A DNA stretch of 53,887 bases. It comes from Rhodoglobus sp. GTDB taxonomy: Bacteria; Actinomycetota; Actinomycetes; Actinomycetales; Microbacteriaceae. The notes under the pieces were generated by a model that saw only the letters and a program-made list of their open reading frames with translations, searched no databases and was not told the origin of the DNA. Positions 18,796-27,443 of the stretch are shown in pieces. The position numbers were made by a program, and so were the translations under genes. Within the stretch, counting starts at the first letter, position 1; each line of letters begins with the position of its first letter. Location: positions 1-53,887 of the forward strand of contig JAODLY010000031.1 in NCBI GenBank assembly GCA_025464445.1, given 5' to 3'.

Positions 18796-19486
18796 GCTCA
18801 GCCCTCTTGTCTGCGAGCTCCTGCTCGTACGCGGCGCGCGCCTCGACATTGCGCACCTTGACCCGGCGACCGCGCGAAGCGATCGCCGCGCCGACCCAGA
18901 TCGACACTTCCCGCGCGAGCAGCGCCGAGACGATCACGAAGGGATCGCGGAGCGCGGCCCCGTACATCGCGCCGGCCTCCGCGGGGGTGTGCGAGATGAT
19001 GCCCTGGCCGAGCAGCCCCGCCCCGACGGTGCCGAAGTAGACGAACACGGCCAGCACGAGGCTGCCCAGGATGTACGCCCACCAGCTCGCGCGATTGAGC
19101 ACGAGCACAAGCAACACGAAGCCGATGATGAAGAAGAGGACGGGGATGTAGAAAAGCGCGTTGCTGAGGAACGAGAACGTGAATCCACCGCCCGATCCCA
19201 CGCCGATGATCGCCGTGGCGACAGCGAGCAGCGCCGCGAAAACGATGCCGGATACGAGAGCGAACAGCGCGCCAATGCCGCGGTTGCCCCTGTTGCGGGG
19301 AGCAGCTGGGGCGTGGATGTACACGATCTGGTGCTGCGCGGGCGTCTCGTCCGCCGCTGCGGGGTCAGGGGTGACCACAGGCTCCACGGTGTCGGCCAGA
19401 GGCTCGTCCACGACCTCGGCATCCACGATGTCGTCTTTGGAGCGGCGCCCCGATCGCGGCTCCGGCGTTACAGTCTCGTCCGTCAT
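18758..19486 (-). CDS. Membrane protein of unknown function with acidic N-terminus and charged C-terminus
   Basis: The 242-residue product has a hydrophilic acidic N-terminal region of about 65 residues, then about four or five hydrophobic segments (first near GIGALFALVSGIVFAALLAV), and a C-terminal charged stretch (ARAAYEQELADKRAEHERG) that could form a short coiled coil. The ATG at 19486 is preferred over an upstream TTG because GGAGGA lies nine bases before it. The gene overlaps the next one by 38 bases. No family was recognised. Confidence 0.7.
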   Translation of the reverse strand: MTDETVTPEPRSGRRSKDDIVDAEVVDEPLADTVEPVVTPDPAAADETPAQHQIVYIHAPAAPRNRGNRGIGALFALVSGIVFAALLAVATAIIGVGSGGGFTFSFLSNALFYIPVLFFIIGFVLLVLVLNRASWWAYILGSLVLAVFVYFGTVGAGLLGQGIISHTPAEAGAMYGAALRDPFVIVSALLAREVSIWVGAAIASRGRRVKVRNVEARAAYEQELADKRAEHERGPEAPAAAV

Positions 19487-19563
19487 GATCGCATCTCCTC
19501 CGTCGGCCAATACGCAGTCATAGTCTAGCGAAGCGGGTGCGGCCGTAGGCAGAGGCTCTGCGG

Positions 19564-20277
19564 TCAGCCCTCGTTCTTGATCACGTAGATATATCCGGTC
19601 ACATGGGTTGTTACGGCGTTTGGATCAGCCGCCACTGCCTGCCCGTCTGGATTCGTGCCGACCGCCAGGGCCACATCTCTTGTACTTGTGATCGCAGTCA
19701 CAAGGTAGAGCCGCGTGCCCGACTGCAGGCCATTGAGAAAGTTGAGGACGTTCGCATTCGGGCCCGCAACGTCAATGACCACCTGGATGCCCACAAAGTT
19801 GTCCGGGGTGATGAGCGGGTTGGTTGCGACTGCAGGGGCAGTAGACACCACAACGGGTGGTGCCGGGGTCGGTGTCGCGGACGGTGCTGGTGACGCTGCC
19901 GGAGCAGCGACCGCAGCCGAGGCCGGAATCGTGTACGCAAGTGGATCTCCCACGGTGAACCCGACGATCTGCACTCCTGCCGCAGTCGCGAGCGCGTCCA
20001 ACCCCTTGATGAAGTCTGCCGTGTTCGATGTGGCTGGAATGGACGCCTGGAGAGTCTTGTAATCCTTCTCTAGTTGCGGCAGTTGCTTCATCTCAGTGGT
20101 GAGCTGGGCGATCTCGGCGGTCTGTGCGGCATTCTGCGCTGTCACGTCGGCAGTTTGCTGGTCAGCTGCGGCCGCTGCGGCAATGAAGGGCTGTGCGCCC
20201 AGGAACCAGCCGGCCACGACGATAACCAGCATGACCGTGATCGTTCCGATCATCCAGATGCGGTTGTTCTGTGTCAT
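19564..20277 (-). CDS. pilO: Type IV pilus inner-membrane alignment protein PilO
   Basis: PilO and PilN form an inner-membrane platform that links PilM to the pilus motor. This 237-residue protein has one N-terminal helix (IWMIGTITVMLVIVVAGWFL), a coiled-coil-like region (residues 38-75, with LTTEMKQLPQLEKDYKTLQA), a Pro/Ala/Ser-rich linker around residues 122-150 and a C-terminal ferredoxin-like domain. The linker is longer than in classic PilO. Its ATG overlaps the pilN stop by four bases. Assignment rests on topology and position more than on sequence identity. Confidence 0.82.
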   Translation of the reverse strand: MTQNNRIWMIGTITVMLVIVVAGWFLGAQPFIAAAAAADQQTADVTAQNAAQTAEIAQLTTEMKQLPQLEKDYKTLQASIPATSNTADFIKGLDALATAAGVQIVGFTVGDPLAYTIPASAAVAAPAASPAPSATPTPAPPVVVSTAPAVATNPLITPDNFVGIQVVIDVAGPNANVLNFLNGLQSGTRLYLVTAITSTRDVALAVGTNPDGQAVAADPNAVTTHVTGYIYVIKNEG

Positions 20278-21026
20278 TTCTTCTCCTCCGCATACCTATG
20301 CGAAAACGCATCCGCGTTGATGTGCATGGTGATGTTCACCTGGTACGACCCGTCAGCCTGAATTGTCACGCTGCCCGGCACAGCATCGGCAAAGCCAGGA
20401 AGCTTGGCCAGACCATCGAGCCACGCGGGGATCGAGGGGATCGTTGGGCTCGTCGCAGTAAAGGAAAGCGTCGCGACGCGGCTGCCCTCGAGGGGGATTG
20501 TCGACTGCACGAAATCCACGAACGGTGATGAGGAGTCGATCACGACGCCATTGATGGCCACGCCGGCCGGCAATGTGACCTGCAGCTTCTCGAGGTAGGA
20601 CTTCCAGTCGATGTCTGTTGAGCCGCCCACTGCCTGGCCGGCCTGAACGAGTGCCATGCCGGACTGCACCTTGCGGAGGTCGACGAACTGTGCCTCCTGT
20701 GCGATGAGGTCCTGGCTTGTCGCGCGCGCAGCGTCGAGCGACACCTGCGCCTGCACCGACTGTAAATATGCCGCGGCGACGCCGGCGACTACCACCAGAA
20801 GCACCATGACAACGCCCAGGCCCAGACGTCGCCGAACTGTTTTCGCTCGGTGATAATCGTTGACCTCGGCGGGGAGCAGGGAGACCCGCGGTTCACCACC
20901 CAACGCCTCCACGGCCGCTTTCCTTGGAACCAACGAAACCACCGGGCGTGAACGGCGGGAGGACCCGGCTTCCCGACGCTCCTCCTTCTGCGCCTTGTGA
21001 TCGACGACGAGTGCGTGGCTGCTCAT
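20274..21026 (-). CDS. pilN: Type IV pilus inner-membrane protein PilN
   Basis: PilN carries a short cytoplasmic N-terminus that PilM binds, one membrane helix, a coiled coil and a periplasm-equivalent domain. Here the PilM-binding motif is visible as RVSLLPAEVNDY (near residues 47-58, compare INLLP in classic PilN), followed by a helix (LGVVMVLLVVVAGVAAAYL) and a coiled-coil region. The 250-residue length exceeds the usual 180-200 because of a basic N-terminal extension. It overlaps pilM and pilO by four bases each. Confidence 0.87.
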   Translation of the reverse strand: MSSHALVVDHKAQKEERREAGSSRRSRPVVSLVPRKAAVEALGGEPRVSLLPAEVNDYHRAKTVRRRLGLGVVMVLLVVVAGVAAAYLQSVQAQVSLDAARATSQDLIAQEAQFVDLRKVQSGMALVQAGQAVGGSTDIDWKSYLEKLQVTLPAGVAINGVVIDSSSPFVDFVQSTIPLEGSRVATLSFTATSPTIPSIPAWLDGLAKLPGFADAVPGSVTIQADGSYQVNITMHINADAFSHRYAEEKK

Positions 21027-22069
21027 GATGCGCTCCTCAAGGTAAGGCCGAGCGCCACCGACATCGCCGGCAGAGCGGTGGGCAGGCGGAGTTCGTCAAA
21101 GCCCTTTGCGACGGCAAAACGCTCTGTCGGATCACCCAACTCGACTTGCAGGCGAGTGAACTCTTCGAGGGCCGCGGGGAACCCGCGCAATCGCGAACCG
21201 CCGCCGCTCAGGATGATCCTTCCGATGGGATCGGTCGGGCGCGTGTTCGTGTAGAAAGTCAGGGTGTTGCGCACAGTCGTGAGCAGTTCTTCGGTGATCT
21301 TGATCACTGTCTCTGCGGCCGCGACTGATTCGGAGACGTACGCGTCACGCAGGAGCCCAAGAGTCCCTTTGATGCTCTCGACTTTGGCGACGTCAAGCCC
21401 AAGGGCGGCAAGGGCACTCGATACTTCATCGCCGCCAGAGGGGATGATGCGGACGAACTGGGGAACTCCGTCAGTTGCGACGACCACGCAGCTCGTCACC
21501 GCCCCGATGTGCACCAGAGCGACGGTGCCGCCGCCGGCCCTGCCCTTCATGAGTGCCCTGGTGAGCGCGAAAGGGACCAGGTCGACATCGACGGGGTTGA
21601 GCCCTGCCTGCTGCACGACCTTCACGTTCGCGAGCACCGCTGCCTTGGCGGCGGCCACCAACAGCCCGTGGATGACCGGGCCCGTGTCGTTCACGCCTTC
21701 GGAGATCGGATAGAAGTCGAGGACGGCATCCGCTACCGGAATCGGCAACAGGTCCTGTACGAGGAAGGGAAGCGTCTCCTTGATGCGGGCGAGGGGCACC
21801 TTCGGCACGGCCAGGTCACGCGTGAGCACACGCTGGTTGCCGACGCCGAGCACGACATCCTTGCTCTTGAACTTGCCGGCGGTCCACAGCTGCTTGATCG
21901 CGCGCACGAGCACGTCAGGCTCGAGGATCTCTCCCTCGCGGGTGGCGTCCGCGGGGAACGTCACCTCGTGATAGCGCAGCAGCTTCGGCTTCGATCGGCC
22001 TCCCTGGCTCACCTCGGCTGCACGAAGCACACCGTGCCCGATGTCGAGTCCTACGATGCTTGCAGCCAT
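21023..22069 (-). CDS. pilM: Type IV pilus assembly protein PilM (actin-like)
   Basis: PilM is a cytoplasmic actin-fold ATP-binding protein that recruits PilN and connects the motor ATPases. The 348-residue product begins MAASIVGLDIGHGVLRAAEV, which is the phosphate-1 loop, and contains GTVALVHIGAVTSCVVVATD (phosphate 2) and the adenosine motif IILSGGGSRLRGFPAALEEF. Length is normal. GGGGGG lies five bases upstream of the ATG, and pilD ends 22 bases before. Confidence 0.93.
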   Translation of the reverse strand: MAASIVGLDIGHGVLRAAEVSQGGRSKPKLLRYHEVTFPADATREGEILEPDVLVRAIKQLWTAGKFKSKDVVLGVGNQRVLTRDLAVPKVPLARIKETLPFLVQDLLPIPVADAVLDFYPISEGVNDTGPVIHGLLVAAAKAAVLANVKVVQQAGLNPVDVDLVPFALTRALMKGRAGGGTVALVHIGAVTSCVVVATDGVPQFVRIIPSGGDEVSSALAALGLDVAKVESIKGTLGLLRDAYVSESVAAAETVIKITEELLTTVRNTLTFYTNTRPTDPIGRIILSGGGSRLRGFPAALEEFTRLQVELGDPTERFAVAKGFDELRLPTALPAMSVALGLTLRSAS

Positions 22070-22091
22070 GATGGCCCCCCTGTCATGTCGG

Positions 22092-22934
22092 TCATGTCAA
22101 CCCCACCAGCGTGAGATAAGAATTGGCGATCGGTGCGCCCGCAAAAATCCCAAGCCAGGCACCCGCGAACATCCACGGTCCAAACGGGATCGCGCTTCGC
22201 CGTTTGGCGCGGCCGCCGATCATGAGTACGACGCCGAAGATCCCGCCGAGAAGGAAAGCACCCGCCGCGCCCACGGCGAGCTCGGCCCAGCCGAGCTGGC
22301 CAAGAAAGAGCCCCAGGACCCCGGCGAGCTTGACGTCGCCCATGCCCATGCCCCCGGGCTTGATGAGCGCGAGCAAGAAGTAGAAGACGAAAAGGATGGC
22401 AGCGCCGGCCAGCGCCCGCAGGAACGACGTGAAATCCCCGCCGACGATCGCTGCGGCGCCCAGCAGGACGACTCCGACGCCGTATGACGGAAGCACTATG
22501 CGGTCCGGCAGCCGGCGCACGTCGATGTCGATGGCGGTGAGCGCGACACTAACCGCGGCGAGGTAGAGGAAGGCCACCAGCACGAGTACGCGAGAGACGA
22601 GCGACGGGCCGGATGCCGCAGCCAGAATCCCCGGCAGGAATAGCAGCGCGACCCCGACGAACGCCACGCCTGTGATCGTCTCGACGACGATATAGCGCGC
22701 CGAGATCGGCTCGGCGCAGTGCCTGCATTTGCCGCGCAGCAGGATCCAGGACAGCAGCGGGATGTTGTCCCTCGCCTCGATCGGCGCACCACAGCCGGGA
22801 CAGGCAGACGGCGGGCTGACGACGGACAGGCCGAGCGGAACGCGATACGCGACCACGTTGAGGAATGACCCGATCGCGAGGCCGAACAAGGCGATGGTCA
22901 CCGAACCGAGGGCGGCGAGGTCTAGAGGACTCAT
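22092..22934 (-). CDS. pilD: Prepilin peptidase / N-methyltransferase PilD
   Basis: PilD cleaves prepilin leaders and methylates the new N-terminus. The 280-residue membrane protein has the N-terminal GSFLNVVAYRVP motif, four zinc-binding cysteines in two pairs (C45/C48, C70/C73) and the aspartate motifs AIDIDVRRLPD (around residue 136) and GMGMGDVKL (D200). Both catalytic and methylase halves are therefore present. It overlaps the preceding minor pilin gene by four bases (ATGA) and should process all the pilins of this locus. Confidence 0.95.
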   Translation of the reverse strand: MSPLDLAALGSVTIALFGLAIGSFLNVVAYRVPLGLSVVSPPSACPGCGAPIEARDNIPLLSWILLRGKCRHCAEPISARYIVVETITGVAFVGVALLFLPGILAAASGPSLVSRVLVLVAFLYLAAVSVALTAIDIDVRRLPDRIVLPSYGVGVVLLGAAAIVGGDFTSFLRALAGAAILFVFYFLLALIKPGGMGMGDVKLAGVLGLFLGQLGWAELAVGAAGAFLLGGIFGVVLMIGGRAKRRSAIPFGPWMFAGAWLGIFAGAPIANSYLTLVGLT

Positions 22935-24712
22935 GGCGCGGTCGCCCCTGTAGCCAGGAACGCCGCGGGAACGTCCGCGAACTGCGAGACCCCGTACGAA
23001 CTCGAGACCGGCGAGAGGAACTTCGGCGGCGCGAGGTAGGCCAACCGGGAATCGTACTTGTAGGCCTTGACGTAGCCGGTCGCACCTACCGTTCCGACGG
23101 GTCCGCGGAACTCCTGGGCGATCGAGCCCTTGATCGTCAGGGTTCCGCGCAGGCTCCCCTGATCGTAGTTCTGCACCTGGAAGGTGTGTAGGACCGAGAT
23201 GATCGCGGCCTGGATGGTGCGCCCGCTGTCGGTGAGCAGAGGACTAATCGTCGGGTTGGATCCGCCAGAGGACTTCATGGGATTCCACACCCACACCGCG
23301 CCGTTGCCAACCAGACCCAGGATGTCCTTGGAGGCATCCGAGTAGGTCAGGTCACCGGTGACGTAGATGTAATTCTCGGCACCGATGGTCATGGCACCCT
23401 TGAACGTGCCCTTGACGAACACATCGCCGTTCTTGCATCCGTAGGCGGGCTTCGTTGAAGTGGAGCCCGACGGCGTGATCTCGTTCGCCGCTGGGTATTG
23501 GGTGAGAGTGGTTGAGGAACTGCCGAAGGTCCAACCAGCGTTTGAGTTCACACAGCTGAAGTTCGCGGGGGTCGTCGAACGGTAGTTGGGATCGGTGGCG
23601 ACCGTGGGCACATTCTGCACATAGACCACGTTCGACGGGATGGTGTCGATCGTCGCACCATCCACCGAGCCGAGGGCACCGGTGGCTGTACCAGGCGTGC
23701 CGCACGCCGCCGGCGATGAGCTGGCAACGCCGCTCGTCTCCGAGTAGTTGGTCACAAGGGTCCACGGCGACTTCACGTTCATCTTGCCGTCCGAGGTGAA
23801 CGTGATCACGGTGGGGCCCGTATAGAGGCAACCCGGAAGGGGCACTTCACTGCCGGTGAGGTCGTTGCGAGTCTCCTTCTTGAGCTGCGCGTTCGTCGCC
23901 GGCATCGTGATCTCGGGCTGGTAGAGCGGCCCGGTGCCCACCGCATAGGTAGCAGCGCTGCAGCCACTCGGCGTGATCACCATCGGCAAGCCGGGGTTGG
24001 AGGAGGTGACCTTGCCGTTGAATGTCGTCTGGCAGATCGTCAGGGTGTCGTTGGAATGGACCGGTCCGTCGATCACGTCGGTCGAGCCGAAGCGGATCGC
24101 GGCACAACCGCCCGACCTTCCCTCCCAGATGTGGGTTGCGCACTGCCCCAGGCCGGTCTGGTCGGGGTCCTGCACCTCATAGTCGGTGAAGTAGAGATAG
24201 TCGATAAAGCCGGACTGCTTGAGGTCGGCAACGATCGACCGGGTGACCTGGCCGACGCGTCCGGTCGACCTGATGCGGATTCCGCCGGTCGTCGTGTAAT
24301 CGGAGTTGTCGACCTCGTAACGGAAGTTCGCCACCGGCGTGCTGCCCGGCACGCTCGCCCAGGTGCCGCTCACGCCGAGCCCGAAGGCCGGATTGGCCGT
24401 CGCACCGGTCGGCAGCGTGAGCTTGGTCGAGCCGGTGAGCACGCTGAACGGGGCGGTTTTGTCGCCGTAGGTGTAGTAGGAACTGTCGGTCGCGAGGCGG
24501 CTCTGATACTCCTCGACGCCGGCGAACGCCGCATCCAGTGCGCCGTTCCAGTCCTGGTCGGTGTCGGTCTTTCGGAGGCCGCCCATGGCGACCGTCATGC
24601 CTGTCGCTACGAGGATGAGCATGACCATGCCGACACTGATGACGATGAGCAGGGCGACGCCGCGATCCCCGTCGTGTCCGCTCGGGGTGAGACGGTTGGC
24701 CAGGGCACGCAT
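22931..24712 (-). CDS. PilX/GspK-like large minor pilin-associated protein
   Basis: The 593-residue protein has a PilX-type N-terminus: a short basic segment, then G-VALLIVISVGMVMLILVATG starting after residue 18. It lacks the glutamate at mature position 5, as in GspK-type tip pseudopilins. The rest is a large Thr/Ser/Gly-rich extracytoplasmic region with several cysteines, resembling pilus-associated proteins with a surface beta-structure. It is the third of three minor pilin genes between pilA and pilD. A role in priming the pilus or at its tip is inference. Confidence 0.75.
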   Translation of the reverse strand: MRALANRLTPSGHDGDRGVALLIVISVGMVMLILVATGMTVAMGGLRKTDTDQDWNGALDAAFAGVEEYQSRLATDSSYYTYGDKTAPFSVLTGSTKLTLPTGATANPAFGLGVSGTWASVPGSTPVANFRYEVDNSDYTTTGGIRIRSTGRVGQVTRSIVADLKQSGFIDYLYFTDYEVQDPDQTGLGQCATHIWEGRSGGCAAIRFGSTDVIDGPVHSNDTLTICQTTFNGKVTSSNPGLPMVITPSGCSAATYAVGTGPLYQPEITMPATNAQLKKETRNDLTGSEVPLPGCLYTGPTVITFTSDGKMNVKSPWTLVTNYSETSGVASSSPAACGTPGTATGALGSVDGATIDTIPSNVVYVQNVPTVATDPNYRSTTPANFSCVNSNAGWTFGSSSTTLTQYPAANEITPSGSTSTKPAYGCKNGDVFVKGTFKGAMTIGAENYIYVTGDLTYSDASKDILGLVGNGAVWVWNPMKSSGGSNPTISPLLTDSGRTIQAAIISVLHTFQVQNYDQGSLRGTLTIKGSIAQEFRGPVGTVGATGYVKAYKYDSRLAYLAPPKFLSPVSSSYGVSQFADVPAAFLATGATAP

Positions 24713-25392
24713 CAGCCACTCCCGGTGATCTTGAGGTTCGGCATCCCGAAGGTGTCGATGATCGTGATCGGGTCGTTGCCGGTGGTCGGCTGGTTTGCGA
24801 TCGACACCGTGACCTTGATCGAGGTGATCGAGGCGCGCTGCGCGAGAGTCAGGCCGGTGGAACCCGGAGTGACTACGGCGTTGGCGGAGTCGAGGTAGAC
24901 GAACAGCGCGTTAGTGCCGGTGAGGCTCTGCACGGGCCCGGGAAGACTTCGAGTCGTCGCGGCGGCGCTGAAGACCCAGTAGCCGGAGCTGAGCGTGCCC
25001 AGAACCCGTGATTCGGCGACGTTGCCTGACCCGTCGATGCTGAAGCTGACCTTGCTCGGTGCCGGTCCATCCGGAGCGGTATCCACAAGAGAGTAGATCG
25101 TCAACGAAAGTGGAGTGCCTGCGACTATGGCCGGGTCTGCTGTGTCGCTGTTAGCGATCGCATTCTTGGTCGCCGGCCTGATGACCGTGCTGATTTCGTT
25201 CATCACGTTGGCCGCCGTGCTGGATCTGGTCGTAGTCGCGTTCGCGTTGCTCGTGACTCGGACGACGTTGACGAATAACGCACCGACGATAGTGAGCACG
25301 ATCGAGGTGACGAAGATCGAGACGATGAGCTCGGTTATCGACATGCCGTCCTGGGAGCGCAGGCCGCGAACGGTTCGAGTGAACGAGATCAT
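24712..25392 (-). CDS. PilW-like minor pilin with N-methylation signal
   Basis: The 226-residue protein carries a type IV prepilin signal: leader MISFTRTVRGLRSQDG, then MSITELIVSIFVTSIVLTIV with glutamate at mature position 5. The soluble part is Thr/Ser-rich with no cysteines noted. The ATG at 25392 is chosen because it shares a base with the preceding gene's stop (TGATG); the frame is open far upstream but lies inside that gene. Its stop overlaps the next start in the same way. Confidence 0.85.
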   Translation of the reverse strand: MISFTRTVRGLRSQDGMSITELIVSIFVTSIVLTIVGALFVNVVRVTSNANATTTRSSTAANVMNEISTVIRPATKNAIANSDTADPAIVAGTPLSLTIYSLVDTAPDGPAPSKVSFSIDGSGNVAESRVLGTLSSGYWVFSAAATTRSLPGPVQSLTGTNALFVYLDSANAVVTPGSTGLTLAQRASITSIKVTVSIANQPTTGNDPITIIDTFGMPNLKITGSG

Positions 25393-26753
25393 CAGCCGGC
25401 CGCCCTCGGGTCGACCGTGATGACATTGCCGGAAAGATACCCAAGAGTCCCACTGACCAGGCCGAGACTCGAGACAGGGATTGCCGTTTTGGTCGATCCA
25501 GATGAACTGGAGCTCGAGTAGAGGGTCCAGGAACCATAGGGCAACGCGGCGGTGATGGTGCCGTTGACGAGAACGTTGCCATAGGCGTAGGTCATCGACA
25601 CGCCGCATCCCGGGTCGCCGGCCGCCGCGGTAGCCGTCGCGGAGATCGCGAACAGGTATGCGCCGCCGCTGTACTTGACCGTCGCGAGGCCCATCGGGAT
25701 ATTCATGGTCACCTGGCCCTGGGGAGCGGCGGCAACCGGTGGCTGCCTCACTCCGGCTGCCAGGCTGACACCGTTGACCGTCGCCGCGGGCCATGCTGCG
25801 GGATCGACGGAGACGCAGCCGGCAGGGGCGCTCGTCGACGGGGCCACGTACTTGCCCGCGACACCCGCGTACCCGGAGGGGAACGGATGGAGGCTGATCT
25901 GGCTCTTGGTGCCGGAATCGACATAGGTGCCGTAACTGCTGATGTAGGTCGTGTCGAGGTTGGTCGGCACCTTGACGCCCGAGGCGTTGCCGGCGTAGAT
26001 CAGGTTGAACTGGGCAGCGTAGTCGTACTGGAACTGGGTCGCGACTGACCCGCCGGCCGTGACGGTAACGCTCTTGACAGGCGACCCGACTTGAGCGGAG
26101 TCGATCGAGTTCGAACGCGAGAGGGTGACCGAGTAGGTACCCGGGGTGACCTTGAGCGCATAGCTGCAGCCGTCGGTGTCGGTGTTGTCAGGCGGTTCGG
26201 TCAGTGCCGCGCCGGTCGAGGTCGGCACGATGGTCACGTGCACGCCCGACGATCCGGTGCCGGCGACGCTGAGTACCGAGACGCGAATGGTTCCCAGCGT
26301 CGGATCGTTGATCCGGTCGTCCGGCGAGATGAGGGTGTCCGTGCGCACAGGAGGAGTCGTGGACAGGATGCCCGTCCAGGTCACGGTCACATTGACGCGC
26401 TTGGCCTGGAGGGTGCCCGTGCCAGACCCGCAACCCACGTCGGAGCCGGAGGTCGCGACCCACGACGTCGACCGGTTCACTGTGAAAGTCGTGCCGCCGA
26501 CGACGGAAGTGTAGGAGCCGTTGACGATGTCGAACGGGTCCGCCACAGCGCGGGCGCTGTCGATCTCGCTCGTCGCGAGGTTCGTCGCGACCTGGCGGGA
26601 TCGGGTGTCCTCGGTGATCTTGACGATCGTGATCGTTGAGTATCCAACGCCTAGGGCGATGAGGGAGAAGACCATAAGGGCGACCACCACCTCGACGAGA
26701 GAGAGGCCCTCGTCAGACGATGCGCGATTCATCAGCGCACGGATCCTTGCCAT
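25392..26753 (-). CDS. Large PilV-like minor pilin with carboxypeptidase-regulatory-like domain
   Basis: The N-terminus is a type IV prepilin signal: MARIRALMNRASSDEG then LSLVEVVVALMVFSLIALGV, with glutamate at mature position 5. At 453 residues it is much larger than ordinary minor pilins. A central segment (GVHVTIVPTSTG ... KVTPGTYSVTLSR) looks like a beta-sandwich domain of the carboxypeptidase-regulatory or SpaA type, and paired cysteines follow. The start at 26753 is preferred over a GTG nine bases upstream because GGGGGAGG overlaps that GTG but lies eight bases before the ATG. A tip-adhesin role is inference. Confidence 0.82.
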   Translation of the reverse strand: MARIRALMNRASSDEGLSLVEVVVALMVFSLIALGVGYSTITIVKITEDTRSRQVATNLATSEIDSARAVADPFDIVNGSYTSVVGGTTFTVNRSTSWVATSGSDVGCGSGTGTLQAKRVNVTVTWTGILSTTPPVRTDTLISPDDRINDPTLGTIRVSVLSVAGTGSSGVHVTIVPTSTGAALTEPPDNTDTDGCSYALKVTPGTYSVTLSRSNSIDSAQVGSPVKSVTVTAGGSVATQFQYDYAAQFNLIYAGNASGVKVPTNLDTTYISSYGTYVDSGTKSQISLHPFPSGYAGVAGKYVAPSTSAPAGCVSVDPAAWPAATVNGVSLAAGVRQPPVAAAPQGQVTMNIPMGLATVKYSGGAYLFAISATATAAAGDPGCGVSMTYAYGNVLVNGTITAALPYGSWTLYSSSSSSGSTKTAIPVSSLGLVSGTLGYLSGNVITVDPRAAG

Positions 26754-26795
26754 GGTGTTCACCTCCCCCGGTGATTCAGTCCTGCTGCCATGTGG

Positions 26796-26828
26796 CTGGT
26801 GGGGCGCTGACTAGCAGCGCCCCACCAG
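26796..26828 (-). terminator. Terminator hairpin between pilA and the minor pilin genes
   Basis: CTGGTGGGGCGCTG (26796-26809) and CAGCGCCCCACCAG (26815-26828) form a perfect 14-bp stem with a five-base loop, 16 bases after the pilA stop. It should stop or stabilise the abundant pilA message, so that the minor pilins downstream are expressed at a lower level. No U-tract is present. Confidence 0.8.
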
Positions 26829-26843
26829 CTGGTGCACTGTGGA

Positions 26844-27281
26844 TCAGGTGCAGGGCGTCGGCTTTGTGGTGGTAGCCGCGACGCTCGACGTGATGTAGTA
26901 CAGGGTGTTGCTGGCGCTTGTGGCCGTCAGGCAGAATGACGTGACAGTCGGAGTGGTCGAGCCCAGCGCAGGAGCACTACCCCCGCTGGTGGTGTAGCCG
27001 TAGTTGGCCAGAGTCGCGGCGTCATACGTCGCCGGCATGGTGCCCTTGTCGCTGTAGTACGCGACGACGGCGAGCTTGGCGTTGGTCAGGTCCGTGACAG
27101 TTGCGCTGTTCTTGGCGTTGTTCTGGACACCGATGTAGACCGGGATCGCGATCGCGGCAAGGATGCCGATGATGATCACGACGACGAGAAGCTCGATGAG
27201 CGTGAAGCCCTTGTCACTGTTGTTGAATGATGCGCGCTTCTTGTTCAGCGCAGTGATGAAGCGGGTCATGATTTTGTCCAT
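26844..27281 (-). CDS. pilA: Major type IV pilin PilA
   Basis: PilA is the subunit that polymerises into the pilus fibre. A 25-residue leader ending NNSDKG is followed by the canonical FTLIELLVVVIIIGILAAIA with glutamate at mature position 5. The mature part is about 120 residues and has two cysteines 28 residues apart at the end (SFCLT and TPCT), forming the disulfide-bounded D-region of type IV pilins. ATG 27281 is used; a second Met four codons in (27269) is possible because neither has a strong ribosome-binding site. A hairpin on each side isolates it from pilC and the minor pilins. Confidence 0.94.
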   Translation of the reverse strand: MDKIMTRFITALNKKRASFNNSDKGFTLIELLVVVIIIGILAAIAIPVYIGVQNNAKNSATVTDLTNAKLAVVAYYSDKGTMPATYDAATLANYGYTTSGGSAPALGSTTPTVTSFCLTATSASNTLYYITSSVAATTTKPTPCT

Positions 27282-27375
27282 TTCTGATTGAGAGATGAGT
27301 TTTCGAGCCGTCCCCCCAAACCGGCGATGACCCGACAACTCACAAGTTATGCGCCCGTGCGCACCCCCGGGAATC

Positions 27376-27420
27376 CCACGGATGGGGGGTTTTGGCCGGA
27401 TTCGTTACCCCAGTCCGTGG
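27376..27420 (-). repeat. Inverted repeat in the pilC-pilA gap
   Basis: CCACGGA (27376-27382) and TCCGTGG (27414-27420) pair, with TGGGG (27383-27387) and CCCCA (27408-27412) continuing the stem. The structure lies between the pilC stop and the pilA start and could end the pilBTC message or form part of the pilA leader. The remainder of this 162-base gap holds no convincing promoter, although a CATAAC box near 27350 could be a -10. Confidence 0.45.
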
Positions 27421-27443
27421 TACATGACCGGCAACGACACGCG

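Noticed and set aside
19549-19561. GCAGAG-G-CTCTGC after pilO as a terminator
   Set aside because: The symmetric centre leaves only about four usable pairs and no U-tract, too weak to call.
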